Positions 1-8,853 of a stretch of 64,000 bases of DNA are shown in pieces (the first letter of the stretch is position 1; each line of letters starts with the position of its first letter). A program made the translations under genes and the position numbers. The DNA comes from Mesonia hippocampi (GTDB taxonomy: Bacteria > Bacteroidota > Bacteroidia > Flavobacteriales > Flavobacteriaceae), in contig NZ_JACIFO010000002.1 in the NCBI RefSeq assembly GCF_014197445.1, positions 248,001-312,000 on the forward strand, given 5' to 3'. Under the pieces are notes generated by a model. That model was given only the letters and a program-made list of their open reading frames with translations, had not been told where the DNA came from and ran no database searches.

Positions 1-259
1 ACAAGAGCTTATTTATTACCTAGAAAAATACGACATCACCGAAGAAAAAATAAGGTTAAGCAACCACTTAAGTTATTTTTCAGAAAATTTAAACTCAGAA
101 GTTTCTAATGGAAAAAAATTAGGCTTTATTGCGCAAGAAATAGGTCGAGAAATAAATACCATAGGCAGCAAATCTAACTTTGCCCCCATGCAGCAATTGG
201 TAGTACAAATGAAAGACGAACTAGAAAAAATTAAAGAACAACTTTTAAACGTACTCTAA
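1..259 (+). CDS. yicC: YicC/YloC family endoribonuclease, C-terminal part
   Basis: Only the last 85 codons are in the window; the gene begins to the left. The reading frame runs from base 2 to a TAA at 257-259. The visible part carries the family hallmark around GKKLGFIAQEIGREINTIG followed by S-K-S-N, which is the DUF1732 end of YicC proteins, and it ends in a charged helix. YicC-type proteins have been described as endoribonucleases affecting RNA turnover. The stop codon directly abuts the ATG of gmk at 260, so the two are surely co-transcribed; yicC-gmk-nadD is a common flavobacterial order. Confidence 0.88.
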   Translation, partial: QELIYYLEKYDITEEKIRLSNHLSYFSENLNSEVSNGKKLGFIAQEIGREINTIGSKSNFAPMQQLVVQMKDELEKIKEQLLNVL

Positions 260-832
260 ATGAAACAAGGTAAACTATTAGTTTTCTCGGCACCTTCTGG
301 CTCAGGAAAAACCACTATTGTAAGGCACCTCCTTAAGCAAGCAGATTTAAACCTTGCTTTCTCTATTTCTGCAACTTCACGCGAGCCACGAGAAAATGAA
401 GTAAACGGAAAAGATTATTATTTTTTTCCGCTAGAAAAGTTCAAAAAATTTATAAAAGAAGATAAATTTCTAGAGTGGGAAGAAGTTTATAGAGATAACT
501 TCTATGGCACATTAAAAAGCGAAGTAGAACGCCTTTGGGCAGAAGGAAAAAATGTTGTTTTTGATATTGATGTAGTTGGAGGTTTAGATATTAAACGCAT
601 TTATCCTGAACGCACTTTAGCCGTTTTTGTAGAGCCGCCCAGCATCGAGGAATTAAAAATAAGACTTAAAAAGCGTAAAACAGAAACCGAAGAGCGTATT
701 AATATGCGTGTAGCTAAAGCATCTATAGAGATGGCCACAGCTCCTCAGTTTGACCACATCATCATCAATAACAATCTTGATACAGCTTTAAACGAAGCTT
801 ATCAACTCGCTAAAGATTTTCTAACAAAATAA
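260..832 (+). CDS. gmk: Guanylate kinase
   Basis: A 190-residue cytoplasmic enzyme that phosphorylates GMP to GDP with ATP. The P-loop APSGSGKTT is at residues 11-19, and the GMP-binding segment SREPRENEVNGKDYYF follows at about 40-55, both complete. Length is normal for the family. The start abuts the yicC stop with no gap, and nadD follows after 13 bases, so the three genes form one operon. No Shine-Dalgarno is seen, as usual in Bacteroidota. Confidence 0.97.
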   Translation: MKQGKLLVFSAPSGSGKTTIVRHLLKQADLNLAFSISATSREPRENEVNGKDYYFFPLEKFKKFIKEDKFLEWEEVYRDNFYGTLKSEVERLWAEGKNVVFDIDVVGGLDIKRIYPERTLAVFVEPPSIEELKIRLKKRKTETEERINMRVAKASIEMATAPQFDHIIINNNLDTALNEAYQLAKDFLTK

Positions 833-845
833 CCTAAAACTTAGG

Positions 846-1433
846 ATGTTTAGTAAAAAAATAGGCTTATACTTTGGTACATTTAACCCTATACATATAG
901 GGCACCTAACCATTGCAAACCATATCGCAGAATTCTCTGATGTAGACGAAGTATGGCTTGTAGTAACCCCTTTAAGTCCTTTTAAAAAGAAAAGCACTAT
1001 GCTTCCCAGTTACGATAGGTTTGAGATGGCTTTACAAGCTACCCAAGCTTATGAAAAAATTAAACCTAGCGACATCGAGTTTAACCTTCCGCAACCAAAT
1101 TATACCGCCAATACACTCGCTTATTTAGAAGAAAAACATCCCAATTACTCCTTTGTATTAATCATGGGAGAAGATAACTTATATAGCCTCCCTAAATGGA
1201 AAAACAGCGAGGTTTTATTAAACAATTATGAAATTTTAGTTTACCCTAGAATAACTATACATAAAGAAAAAAGCCCTTTGGCTAAACACCCTTCGGTAAA
1301 ATTTATAGACGCCCCGATAATGGAAATCTCTTCTTCTTTTATTAGAAAATGCATAAAAGAAGGAAAAAACGTTCGACCAATGTTGGCTCCCGAAGTATCA
1401 GCTTATATTGAGAAAATGAATTTTTATAAATAA
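846..1433 (+). CDS. nadD: Nicotinate-nucleotide adenylyltransferase
   Basis: A 195-residue enzyme that makes deamido-NAD from nicotinate mononucleotide and ATP in NAD synthesis. The nucleotidyltransferase signature GTFNPIHIGH is at residues 11-20, and the second motif, ISSSFIR, lies near residue 161, both intact. It is the last gene of the yicC-gmk-nadD run. Its stop is 6 bases from the stop of the convergent glycosyltransferase gene. Confidence 0.96.
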   Translation: MFSKKIGLYFGTFNPIHIGHLTIANHIAEFSDVDEVWLVVTPLSPFKKKSTMLPSYDRFEMALQATQAYEKIKPSDIEFNLPQPNYTANTLAYLEEKHPNYSFVLIMGEDNLYSLPKWKNSEVLLNNYEILVYPRITIHKEKSPLAKHPSVKFIDAPIMEISSSFIRKCIKEGKNVRPMLAPEVSAYIEKMNFYK

Positions 1434-1453
1434 AAAGTGCTAAGAAAGCACTT
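1431..1453 (-). terminator. Hairpin at the 3' end of the GT9 gene
   Basis: A 7-bp stem (1435-1441 with 1447-1453) with a 5-base loop. On the minus strand it is followed by a T-rich run, so it fits a rho-independent terminator for the leftward glycosyltransferase gene and overlaps its stop codon. The stem is short, so its strength is uncertain. Confidence 0.5.
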
Positions 1454-2483
1454 CTGTTAAGGTAGTTACTACTGTTTCTGGCGCTATACTATACATTACC
1501 TCTTCATAGCCTTCTACCGCTTTATTTCCATAAATAGAAGTAGGTAAAAGCGGGTATTTTTCTAAATCGGGTACTAATTGCTGCGATGCAGGTTGTAAAA
1601 ACGGAGCAAAACCAGCATAAGGATGAGTAGCTCCCCAGAGCGTTACTACAGGAACCTGATAAGCAGCGGCCAAATGCCCATTTCCACTATCCATCGATAG
1701 CATTACATCTAGGTTTGCTATCAGCTGTAATTCTGCTGTAAAGCTCATCTTCCCTGCCACACTATACACATTGCTATACTTCTTACTTAAGGCCGACAGC
1801 TGCTCTACCTCTTGTTTTCCGCCTCCAAAAAGCAAAACGATATAGTTATTTTCTTGCTGAAGAAGCGCTAGCGTTTTCTCTGTTAATTCTAACGGATACA
1901 TTTTACTTGTATGAGCTGCAAAAGGAGCAAAACCTATCCATTTTTTTGTATTTCCGTTTATATTTTCATTCAGAATTTCTTCTGGAATTGGGTACGAACG
2001 CTTTGGTAAGGCAACCGATAAATCTATAGGAAATCCCAATTGTTTAAAAACATCTGCATAACGTTCATGAGTTGTTTTTAAAGGCTTTAGTACTTTGTTT
2101 TCAGCACGTACTAAAGCCTTTTTTTCTTTTCGTCCTTTATCAATGGTTTTCCAATGTTTTTTTGGAATACCCTGCATAAAACTACTCACTATTTTTGTGC
2201 GTAATACATTGTGTAAATCTGCAACCTTTGTTACGGGTAATGCCTGTAGTTCTTTAGATAGTTTCCAGAGCCCTAGAATGCCTTTATGTTTATCTTTTAC
2301 ATCAGCAGCAATAATGTTTACCCTTGGAATATCTTTAAACAAAGGTGCAAAAAAAGGCCGTGTAACAAACGTTATTTCTACAAAAGGGTATTGTGCTAAA
2401 AGCAACCTTATTACTGGTACACACATAGCGACATCACCCAAAGCAGATAATCTAAAAACTAATAAGGATTCTTTTTTTGACAC
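1440..2483 (-). CDS. Glycosyltransferase family 9 protein (heptosyltransferase-like)
   Basis: A 347-residue GT-B glycosyltransferase resembling the ADP-heptose:LPS heptosyltransferases WaaC/WaaF/RfaF. The N-terminal RLSALGDVAMCVPVI segment and the C-terminal donor-site segment around DSGNGHLAAA and LWGATHPYAG are typical of family GT9 in Bacteroidota. It probably adds a sugar to lipid A core or another envelope glycan at the inner face of the inner membrane; the donor sugar cannot be read from sequence. It lies 5 bases after the DUF4254 gene, which pairs with GT9 genes in related genomes. Confidence 0.9.
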   Translation of the reverse strand: MSKKESLLVFRLSALGDVAMCVPVIRLLLAQYPFVEITFVTRPFFAPLFKDIPRVNIIAADVKDKHKGILGLWKLSKELQALPVTKVADLHNVLRTKIVSSFMQGIPKKHWKTIDKGRKEKKALVRAENKVLKPLKTTHERYADVFKQLGFPIDLSVALPKRSYPIPEEILNENINGNTKKWIGFAPFAAHTSKMYPLELTEKTLALLQQENNYIVLLFGGGKQEVEQLSALSKKYSNVYSVAGKMSFTAELQLIANLDVMLSMDSGNGHLAAAYQVPVVTLWGATHPYAGFAPFLQPASQQLVPDLEKYPLLPTSIYGNKAVEGYEEVMYSIAPETVVTTLTEVLS

Positions 2484-2488
2484 AAAGT

Positions 2489-3100
2489 TTATTTTTTCCC
2501 ACGAAGAACAGGGTTTAGTTCATCGTCGTTATACATTTTCATCTGCTTATAAACCTTCATATACTTATCACCGTTTTCAATATCAACTAACAATTGGTCT
2601 ATGGCAGACGATAAATCTGTTCGTTGCTCTAAAAGCACCTCTAGTTTAGCTTGGCAAGCATCACGATGCTCCTGAGAGGCATCTGTACGATTGGCTTCTT
2701 CTTCCATATGGTAAACTTTAAGTGCCAAAATAGAAAGACGATCTATTCCCCAAGCAGGGCTTTCTGTATTGATGGTAGCACCCGATTTAGCTTTTGTTTC
2801 TTTATATTTTTCCAAAAAATAACTGTCTATATACTCTACCATATCGGTTCTATCTTGGTTAGAGGCATCTATTTTACGCTTTAAAGCCAAGGCAGAAACT
2901 GGGTCTATCTCTGGGTCTCTAATAATATCCTCATAATGCCATTGTACCGTATCTATCCAGCATTTTCTGTAAAGTAGATGAGCTAAGAGCTCTTCTTTAT
3001 CGTTGTATGGATTAGAAAATGTTTGGTTTACATCGTCTTTAATATGATATGTATCGATTGCTTCTTGAAAAATTTTATTTGCTTTTACTGAAAACATCAT
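2489..3100 (-). CDS. DUF4254 domain-containing protein
   Basis: A 203-residue soluble, mostly helical protein with no signal peptide. It matches my memory of the DUF4254 family by its start (FSVKANKIFQEAIDTYH) and its repeated W/Y-D-x-I segments. The function is unknown. It sits 5 bases upstream of the GT9 gene in the same direction, so a role in lipopolysaccharide core assembly or its control is a guess from context. The next gene upstream, DUF6427, is 80 bases away across an AT-rich gap. Confidence 0.8.
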   Translation of the reverse strand: MMFSVKANKIFQEAIDTYHIKDDVNQTFSNPYNDKEELLAHLLYRKCWIDTVQWHYEDIIRDPEIDPVSALALKRKIDASNQDRTDMVEYIDSYFLEKYKETKAKSGATINTESPAWGIDRLSILALKVYHMEEEANRTDASQEHRDACQAKLEVLLEQRTDLSSAIDQLLVDIENGDKYMKVYKQMKMYNDDELNPVLRGKK

Positions 3101-3180
3101 TTAATTTTTTTAAAATTACTTCATTAAACTTTCGCAATATACAGATTTATTGTGCTTTTAAATGCTTTATCGTTTATAAT

Positions 3181-4107
3181 TTACAGTAAAAAGCTGCTAA
3201 AATAAATACTAAAACAACCCAAAATAAGCCCCCATAGAAGCACTTCATTTTTCCATCGTTTACGAGATTGCTCCAGGTAATTGCCTCCTAAAATACTAAT
3301 GGGTATTATGGGAAATAAAATTTCGGCAACATTATTTTTTGCCGAAAAAACAACCATACCCAAACAAATAAGCGTTGCGGTTAATAACAAGTACACACTT
3401 ACCCTAAAGTTTCTCACGCTTTTTTGCATATTTTTAAATAGCAATGCTAGGCTAAGAAAAAAAGAAAGCAGCAATACACTAACTCCTGCAAGTATTTGCC
3501 ATTTGTAAAAATTTAAAAAATTAAATTGAGGAAGCACCTCTTGGATTGCTACGTGGTAAAACTGATTGGTAGAAAAAAGTGATACTGTAGTTGCTAATAT
3601 ATAAACGCAAAATACAGAAACTAAAGGAATTGCCCAATTACTAATTACTTTGGGTTGATAAAAATAAACACTTGCCCAAACCAGCAACAAAAACAATCCG
3701 CTTTGAGGAACACATAAAAAAGCGAAGCAACTCCACAGTGATGCGTCAAAAATTTTCTGTTTAAGTGCCTTTCCAGATTGCATACTCATTATACGGCGTA
3801 ACGCCAACAATAAGAAAAGAGAAGCGCCTAAAACTTGATAATCTGTATATATTTCGGGAAACATACAGGTAAAAGCAACAAATAAAAATAAGGTATAAGT
3901 ATTCTGTTCGGTAACTTTATTACGATGAACAATAAAATTTACTAACACCATTAAAAACAAGTATAAAAGCAAGAAAAAGAGGCTTTCTCCTAAAGTATTT
4001 AATGCAAAAAATTTAAAGAAGTTATTATTTATATAGAAAAAGCTTGCCACAACTCCTACTAATAAATAATTTATAGGTTTTGATTTGCGAAAAAAACTTG
4101 TTAACAT
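3181..4107 (-). CDS. DUF6427 family integral membrane protein
   Basis: A 308-residue very hydrophobic protein with about eight to ten predicted membrane segments spread over its whole length and no catalytic motif I recognise. It resembles the flavobacterial DUF6427 family. The function is unknown. It starts only 43 bases from the divergent DUF6341 gene, so the two share a control region. The next genes downstream are DUF4254 and GT9, so a link to envelope glycans is possible. Confidence 0.75.
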   Translation of the reverse strand: MLTSFFRKSKPINYLLVGVVASFFYINNNFFKFFALNTLGESLFFLLLYLFLMVLVNFIVHRNKVTEQNTYTLFLFVAFTCMFPEIYTDYQVLGASLFLLLALRRIMSMQSGKALKQKIFDASLWSCFAFLCVPQSGLFLLLVWASVYFYQPKVISNWAIPLVSVFCVYILATTVSLFSTNQFYHVAIQEVLPQFNFLNFYKWQILAGVSVLLLSFFLSLALLFKNMQKSVRNFRVSVYLLLTATLICLGMVVFSAKNNVAEILFPIIPISILGGNYLEQSRKRWKNEVLLWGLILGCFSIYFSSFLL

Positions 4108-4127
4108 GGCTTTATTTTATACTTTTG
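4098..4127 (+). promoter_or_regulatory. Bacteroidota-type promoter for the DUF6341 gene
   Basis: The -7 box TACTTTTG is at 4120-4127 and matches TAnnTTTG. A TTG -33 element is at 4098-4100 with a 19-base spacer. The predicted start of transcription lies about 15 bases before the ATG at 4150. The -33 element lies inside the first codons of the divergent DUF6427 gene. Confidence 0.7.
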
Positions 4128-4149
4128 TATTTATATAAATTTATATACA

Positions 4150-4395
4150 ATGAAAGACTTCTTAAATGCTATTGCATATTTGTTTGAGGACATTTTACTT
4201 GTTCCGTTAAACACTCTCCGTGAACTAGAGCTTGAAAATTGGTTTGCTGCAAATACACTAAACTGGGTATTTATGGCTATTACTTTTGTTGCTTTTGTAT
4301 ATTGGATGAAACAATTAAAAGAATTTGACCGTAAAGGCGATGACAGAAAAGATGTTACTGCTCACCGCATTTTAGGAAAAAACGCTGAGCTTTAA
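4150..4395 (+). CDS. DUF6341 family small membrane protein
   Basis: An 81-residue protein with an amphipathic N-terminus (a leucine-rich stretch from about residue 5 to 28), a membrane segment at about 38-53 and a charged C-terminal tail (KEFDRKGDDRKD). It looks like the flavobacterial DUF6341 family, members of which are sometimes wrongly labelled as uracil phosphoribosyltransferase; it is far too short for that enzyme and lacks its PRPP site. The stop overlaps the stop of the convergent purD by 4 bases. Confidence 0.75.
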   Translation: MKDFLNAIAYLFEDILLVPLNTLRELELENWFAANTLNWVFMAITFVAFVYWMKQLKEFDRKGDDRKDVTAHRILGKNAEL

Positions 4396-5666
4396 CTCAG
4401 GTCTTTTCCTAGATCTTTTCTATAATACATCTTATCGAAATGTAGTTTTTCTGCATTTTGATAAGATTTCTTTAGTGCTTTTTTATAATCTGTACCCAAA
4501 GCTGTTACGGCTATTACGCGCCCTCCGTTGCTAACAACTTGTCCTTCATTTATAGTTGTTCCTGCATGAAAAACAATAGCCTCCTCTATTTTATTTAATC
4601 CTGTAATTATTTTACCTTTCTCGTAAGCTTCTGGGTAACCTCCAGAAACAAGCATTACAGTGGTTGCAGCTTGTGGATTTATTTCTAGCTGAACCTCATC
4701 TAATTTTTGCAATGCCGTTTTTTCTAAAATCTCTACTAAATCTGTTTTTATTCTAGGCAATACTACTTCGGTTTCAGGGTCTCCCATACGTACGTTGTAT
4801 TCGATAACATAAGGCTCGTCTCCTACCTTGATTAAACCTATAAACACAAAACCCTTATAGTTTAGTTGGTCTGCTTGTATTCCTTTTACCGTTGGTTTTA
4901 TTACTTTTTCTTCTATTTTTTGCATAAAAGCATCATCGGCAAAAGGTACTGGAGATATTGCTCCCATTCCTCCTGTATTTAGTCCAGTATCGCCTTCTCC
5001 TATACGTTTATAATCTTTAGCGGTAGGAAGGGTTAAGTAGTTTTTACCATCGGTAATTACAAACACGCTTAATTCTATTCCGCTTAAAAACTCTTCGATA
5101 ACTACGGTGGCACTAGCTTCTCCAAACTTATTGTCTTTAAGCATTTGTTCTAATTCTGCTTTAGCTTCGGCTAAATTGTCTAGAATTAAAACACCCTTTC
5201 CTGCTGCAAGTCCATCGGCTTTTAATACATAAGGAGGCTGTAGGCTTTCTAAAAATGCTTTTCCTTCCTCTAGGTTAGCTACGGTAAAGCTCTGATATTT
5301 TGCCGTTGGGATATTATGCTTATTCATAAACTTCTTGGCGTGCTCTTTACTCCCTTCAAGCATAGCGGCGGCTTTATCTGGACCTATGATAAGCACATCT
5401 TTTAGGTCGTTATCTGTAAGGAAAAAATCAACAATTCCTTCTACTAAAGGAGCTTCTGGCCCTACAACCACCATAGAAATATTATACGCTAATACCGCTT
5501 GTTTAACTTCTGTAAAGTTTACTGGGTTTACGGCAAGATTTGTTGCTATTTGAGCGGTTCCTGCATTTCCTGGAGCAACGTATAATTTATTACAAGATTT
5601 GCTTTTTGCTATTTGATAGGCAAACGTATGTTCTCTACCTCCAGAGCCTAATACAAGAATATTCAT
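4392..5666 (-). CDS. purD: Phosphoribosylamine--glycine ligase (GAR synthetase)
   Basis: A 424-residue ATP-grasp enzyme that joins 5-phosphoribosylamine to glycine in purine synthesis. The N-terminal LGSGGREH motif, the ATP-grasp segment VLKADGLAAGKGV, and the metal-binding segment EYNVRMGDPETEVVLPR are all present. It is not fused to other purine genes. It lies 20 bases downstream of the sugar-transferase gene of the polysaccharide locus, so it may be read from the same transcript, a frequent flavobacterial arrangement. Confidence 0.97.
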   Translation of the reverse strand: MNILVLGSGGREHTFAYQIAKSKSCNKLYVAPGNAGTAQIATNLAVNPVNFTEVKQAVLAYNISMVVVGPEAPLVEGIVDFFLTDNDLKDVLIIGPDKAAAMLEGSKEHAKKFMNKHNIPTAKYQSFTVANLEEGKAFLESLQPPYVLKADGLAAGKGVLILDNLAEAKAELEQMLKDNKFGEASATVVIEEFLSGIELSVFVITDGKNYLTLPTAKDYKRIGEGDTGLNTGGMGAISPVPFADDAFMQKIEEKVIKPTVKGIQADQLNYKGFVFIGLIKVGDEPYVIEYNVRMGDPETEVVLPRIKTDLVEILEKTALQKLDEVQLEINPQAATTVMLVSGGYPEAYEKGKIITGLNKIEEAIVFHAGTTINEGQVVSNGGRVIAVTALGTDYKKALKKSYQNAEKLHFDKMYYRKDLGKDLS

Positions 5667-5686
5667 AAGTTATTGTTTTTAAGTGA

Positions 5687-7042
5687 TTAATATGCTTTTT
5701 CTTCTCCGCGAACGGCATTATATACCGTTTGAAAAATTATTTTTATATCGAGTAATAACGACCAATTTTCTAAGTAAAAAATATCGTAACGCACACGGCT
5801 AATAATGTCATGATCTGTTTCTACTTCGCCTCTATAACCGCTTGTTTGTGCCAAACCTGTAATGCCTGGTTTTATAAAGTGACGTACCATAAATTTATCT
5901 ATTCGGTTTGCATACATGTGCGTATGGCTTACCATGTGTGGTCTTGGTCCAACAACAGACATATTTCCTAAAAATACATTGATAAATTGAGGCAATTCGT
6001 CCATACTTGTTTTACGAAGAATTCTCCCCACTTTTGTAACCCTTGTGTCGTTTTTAGTGGCTTGTATTAAATTTGCCTCTGGGTTATCTTGCATAGAACG
6101 GTATTTATAACAGAAAAACTCTTGATAATCTAATCCATTACGCTTTTGCCTAAAAAATACAGGCCCTTTAGATTCTAATTTTATAAGTATTGCCAAAATA
6201 GGCGTTAACCAACTTAGAATAAATACAATAACAAAGGTAGAGAGCGCTAAATCGAAAGCTCTTTTTATAAATTTATTAAAGGGATCGTTAAGAGGAATTT
6301 CCCTAAGCGATAAAATGGGTTGGTAACCATAATAATCTAATTTCATTTTACGAGAATACACATCCTTATTATCTGGAATAAACTTTAAGGTTTTTAGGTT
6401 ATTGTCGGAAAAATCTATTAATTTATTAAGTTGTTTGTTGCTAAGTTGACTTATGGAGCAATAGATTTCGTCTATATTTTCGTCTAAAATATAATTGAAT
6501 ATAGGTTTTAATTTAAACTTTTCTGTAGTGGATATTGCTATTGTTTTTTTACATTGGTAGCCATATTCGGTAGCTTTTTCAAAGAACCCTGCCAATTTCC
6601 GGGCCTGAAATGTATCGCCGATAATAATTGTTGTTCTGTAATTTCCGCCAAGGTGTTTACGGTAGCGTTTTAATAAATAAAACATACTTAATTTTACAAG
6701 TAAAACAAGGCTAAAAGAATACAGCATGTATTGTAAAACGCTTTTTGCTGAACGGTTTAACTCTTCAAAAATCCCAAAAAAGGAAAATACAATAAGGCAG
6801 AATATTAAGGCTTGTAGCAAGGTTAACGAAATTATTTTTACCACTTGCGTGTATCTATAAATTTCATAATAACCCGATTTTATTGACAATATCATCCAGC
6901 CTGTAGCAATGTATACACAAAAACCTATGTAGTTTTCTATAGGCAATTTAAACAAGGCTGCCATCACGAAAAAGATACCCAAATCTATAAGGTAAGAAAT
7001 AGGTTTTAAATAAATAGAATATCTTCCGGGGCGTTTAGGCAT
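5687..7042 (-). CDS. Polyprenyl-phosphate sugar-1-phosphate transferase (initiating enzyme)
   Basis: A 451-residue membrane protein of the WcaJ/WbaP type. Residues about 10-130 hold four membrane segments, then a nucleotide-binding-like middle domain begins near 138 (TTIIIGDTFQARKLAGFF). The C-terminal catalytic domain starts at a further membrane segment (RAFDLALSTFVIV), followed by the KRNGLDYQEFFCYKYRSM and GPRPHMVSHT motifs. It should start polysaccharide repeat units by moving a sugar-1-phosphate onto undecaprenyl phosphate. It is the last gene of the polysaccharide locus in transcription order and lies 2 bases after the UDP-glucuronate decarboxylase gene. Confidence 0.93.
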   Translation of the reverse strand: MPKRPGRYSIYLKPISYLIDLGIFFVMAALFKLPIENYIGFCVYIATGWMILSIKSGYYEIYRYTQVVKIISLTLLQALIFCLIVFSFFGIFEELNRSAKSVLQYMLYSFSLVLLVKLSMFYLLKRYRKHLGGNYRTTIIIGDTFQARKLAGFFEKATEYGYQCKKTIAISTTEKFKLKPIFNYILDENIDEIYCSISQLSNKQLNKLIDFSDNNLKTLKFIPDNKDVYSRKMKLDYYGYQPILSLREIPLNDPFNKFIKRAFDLALSTFVIVFILSWLTPILAILIKLESKGPVFFRQKRNGLDYQEFFCYKYRSMQDNPEANLIQATKNDTRVTKVGRILRKTSMDELPQFINVFLGNMSVVGPRPHMVSHTHMYANRIDKFMVRHFIKPGITGLAQTSGYRGEVETDHDIISRVRYDIFYLENWSLLLDIKIIFQTVYNAVRGEEKAY

Positions 7043-7044
7043 AT

Positions 7045-8037
7045 TTACTTTCTGTTATGTTTACTGAAATCTTTATGTGCTATTTTTTCGAGCGCTGCTT
7101 TAGGCAATTGTTTAAAGTAATTAAAGGTTTTTTGCATGCCCTCTTCTCTAGTTACTTTAGGTTCCCATCCTAAAATTTCTTTTGCTAAATTTATGTTGGG
7201 TTGACGCTGCATAGGATCGTCTGTTGGTAAAGGTTTAAATACTATTTTTTGTGTAGTATCTGTAAGTTTTATTATTTCCTTTGCAAAATCTAAAATACTT
7301 ATTTCATGTGGGTTTCCTATATTAACCGGTAAGGAATAGTCGCTTAACAGCAGCCTGTAAATTCCTTCTATCTGGTCTTCTACATAACAAAAAGATCGTG
7401 TTTGAGAGCCATCTCCAAAAACGGTAATATCTTCACCTCGTAAAGCTTGTCCCATAAAAGCAGGTACGGCACGACCATCGTTTAAACGCATTCTTGGTCC
7501 GTAGGTATTAAAAATACGAACAATACGTGTTTCTAAACCATGAAACCTATGGTATGCCATGGTAATAGATTCTTGAAAGCGCTTTGCTTCATCATAAACC
7601 CCTCTTGGTCCTATGGCGTTTACATTACCGTAATAATCTTCTGCTTGTGGATGAATTAACGGGTCTCCATAAACTTCTGAAGTACTTGCAATAAGGATTC
7701 TGGCGTTTTTTTCTTTAGCAAGCCCGAGTAAGTTATGCGTCCCTAAAGAACCTACTTTTAGGGTTTGAATAGGAATTTTTAAATAGTCTATAGGGCTGGC
7801 TGGACTAGCAAAGTGTAAAATATAATCGAGCTTTCCTGGAATATGAACAAAAGTGGTTACATCGTGATGATAAAACTCAAATTGTGGCAACTTAAACAGA
7901 TGCTCGATATTTTTAAGATCGCCCGTAATAAGGTTATCCATCCCGATAACGTTATAGCCTTCTGCTATAAACCTATCGCAAAGATGCGAGCCTAAAAATC
8001 CTGCGGCTCCTGTAATCAATACTCGTTTCGATTCCAT
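7045..8037 (-). CDS. UDP-glucuronate decarboxylase (UDP-xylose synthase) family, NAD-dependent epimerase fold
   Basis: A 330-residue extended short-chain dehydrogenase. The NAD site GAAGFLGSH is at residues 10-18, the STSEVYGDP segment carries the catalytic Ser/Thr, and the Tyr-Lys pair is in GVYDEAKR. The segment [17 protein letters not shown] is characteristic of UXS enzymes, which turn UDP-glucuronate into UDP-xylose. It would supply a pentose donor for the polysaccharide made by this locus. A UDP-glucose dehydrogenase to feed it is not in the window. Confidence 0.88.
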   Translation of the reverse strand: MESKRVLITGAAGFLGSHLCDRFIAEGYNVIGMDNLITGDLKNIEHLFKLPQFEFYHHDVTTFVHIPGKLDYILHFASPASPIDYLKIPIQTLKVGSLGTHNLLGLAKEKNARILIASTSEVYGDPLIHPQAEDYYGNVNAIGPRGVYDEAKRFQESITMAYHRFHGLETRIVRIFNTYGPRMRLNDGRAVPAFMGQALRGEDITVFGDGSQTRSFCYVEDQIEGIYRLLLSDYSLPVNIGNPHEISILDFAKEIIKLTDTTQKIVFKPLPTDDPMQRQPNINLAKEILGWEPKVTREEGMQKTFNYFKQLPKAALEKIAHKDFSKHNRK

Positions 8038-8072
8038 GGGTTACTTTTCTAAACCTATTACATTTTTTGCTT

Positions 8073-8819
8073 TTATTTATTTTTTGAAAACTTCTCCCGG
8101 AAAACCAAGGCTATAAATTTTGAGTTTCCTATCAAATACCTTTTCCACATGCGCTTAGGCTCTTGAATAAATCTATAAAACCATTCTAAACCTGTTTTCT
8201 GCATCCAGAGGGGAGCGCGTTTTGTTTTTCCTGCTAAAACATCAAAACTTCCGCCTACGCCCATAATAAAATTAAGCTTTTGTAATTGGTTTCTATACTG
8301 ATGCAAAAATATTTCTTTTTTAGGAGAACTCATTGCTACAAATAACATATTTGCGTTGCTTTGAGTTATTTCTTCTACAATTTGAGGTTCTTCTGCGGTT
8401 GTAAAATAACCGTTACGATAGCCTGCTATAATATTTGGGTTATATTTCTCTGAGATGATAGTTACAAGGCGTTCTACCACCTCTTGCTTGGCTCCTAATA
8501 AATAAAATTTATACTTATGTTTATGTGCATGTGCAATTAGGTTTTCAAACAAATCTATTCCTGCAACACGCTCTTTAAGGGGTTTGTCTAAAAGCTTAGC
8601 CGCCCAGATAACCGCTTGCCCATCGGCATTAATAATATCTGCTTCGTTTACGCTTTTGCGCAAAGTAACATCGGTTTGCATGGCTACAATTTTACCGGCA
8701 TTAACTACTGTATGATGGATATGTTTCTGTTTTTCTATTGCATCAGAAACCAACCTCAAGGTTTCTGTCATCGAAAGGTTATCGATGTTGGTGTTTAAAA
8801 TATGTATTCGGTTAATCAT
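8073..8819 (-). CDS. WecG/TagA/CpsF family glycosyltransferase
   Basis: A 248-residue GT26 enzyme. The family core runs from INADGQAVIWAAKLL through ERVAGIDLF to the GVGGSFDVLAGKTKRAP segment near residue 200. Relatives add ManNAcA or ManNAc to lipid-linked GlcNAc (WecG, TagA). Here it probably adds the second sugar of the repeat unit after the initiating transferase encoded nearby. It lies 35 bases from the next genes on both sides. Confidence 0.92.
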   Translation of the reverse strand: MINRIHILNTNIDNLSMTETLRLVSDAIEKQKHIHHTVVNAGKIVAMQTDVTLRKSVNEADIINADGQAVIWAAKLLDKPLKERVAGIDLFENLIAHAHKHKYKFYLLGAKQEVVERLVTIISEKYNPNIIAGYRNGYFTTAEEPQIVEEITQSNANMLFVAMSSPKKEIFLHQYRNQLQKLNFIMGVGGSFDVLAGKTKRAPLWMQKTGLEWFYRFIQEPKRMWKRYLIGNSKFIALVFREKFSKNK

Positions 8820-8853
8820 GTGTGTGTTTTAATCTAAAAATACAGTGCTTCTT

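Noticed and set aside
2095-2649. 184-codon + strand frame opposite the GT9 and DUF4254 genes
   Set aside because: Antisense to two well-supported genes, with no promoter box or family resemblance.
4150-4395. Uracil phosphoribosyltransferase label used for similar small proteins
   Set aside because: 81 residues with a membrane segment and no PRPP-binding motif.
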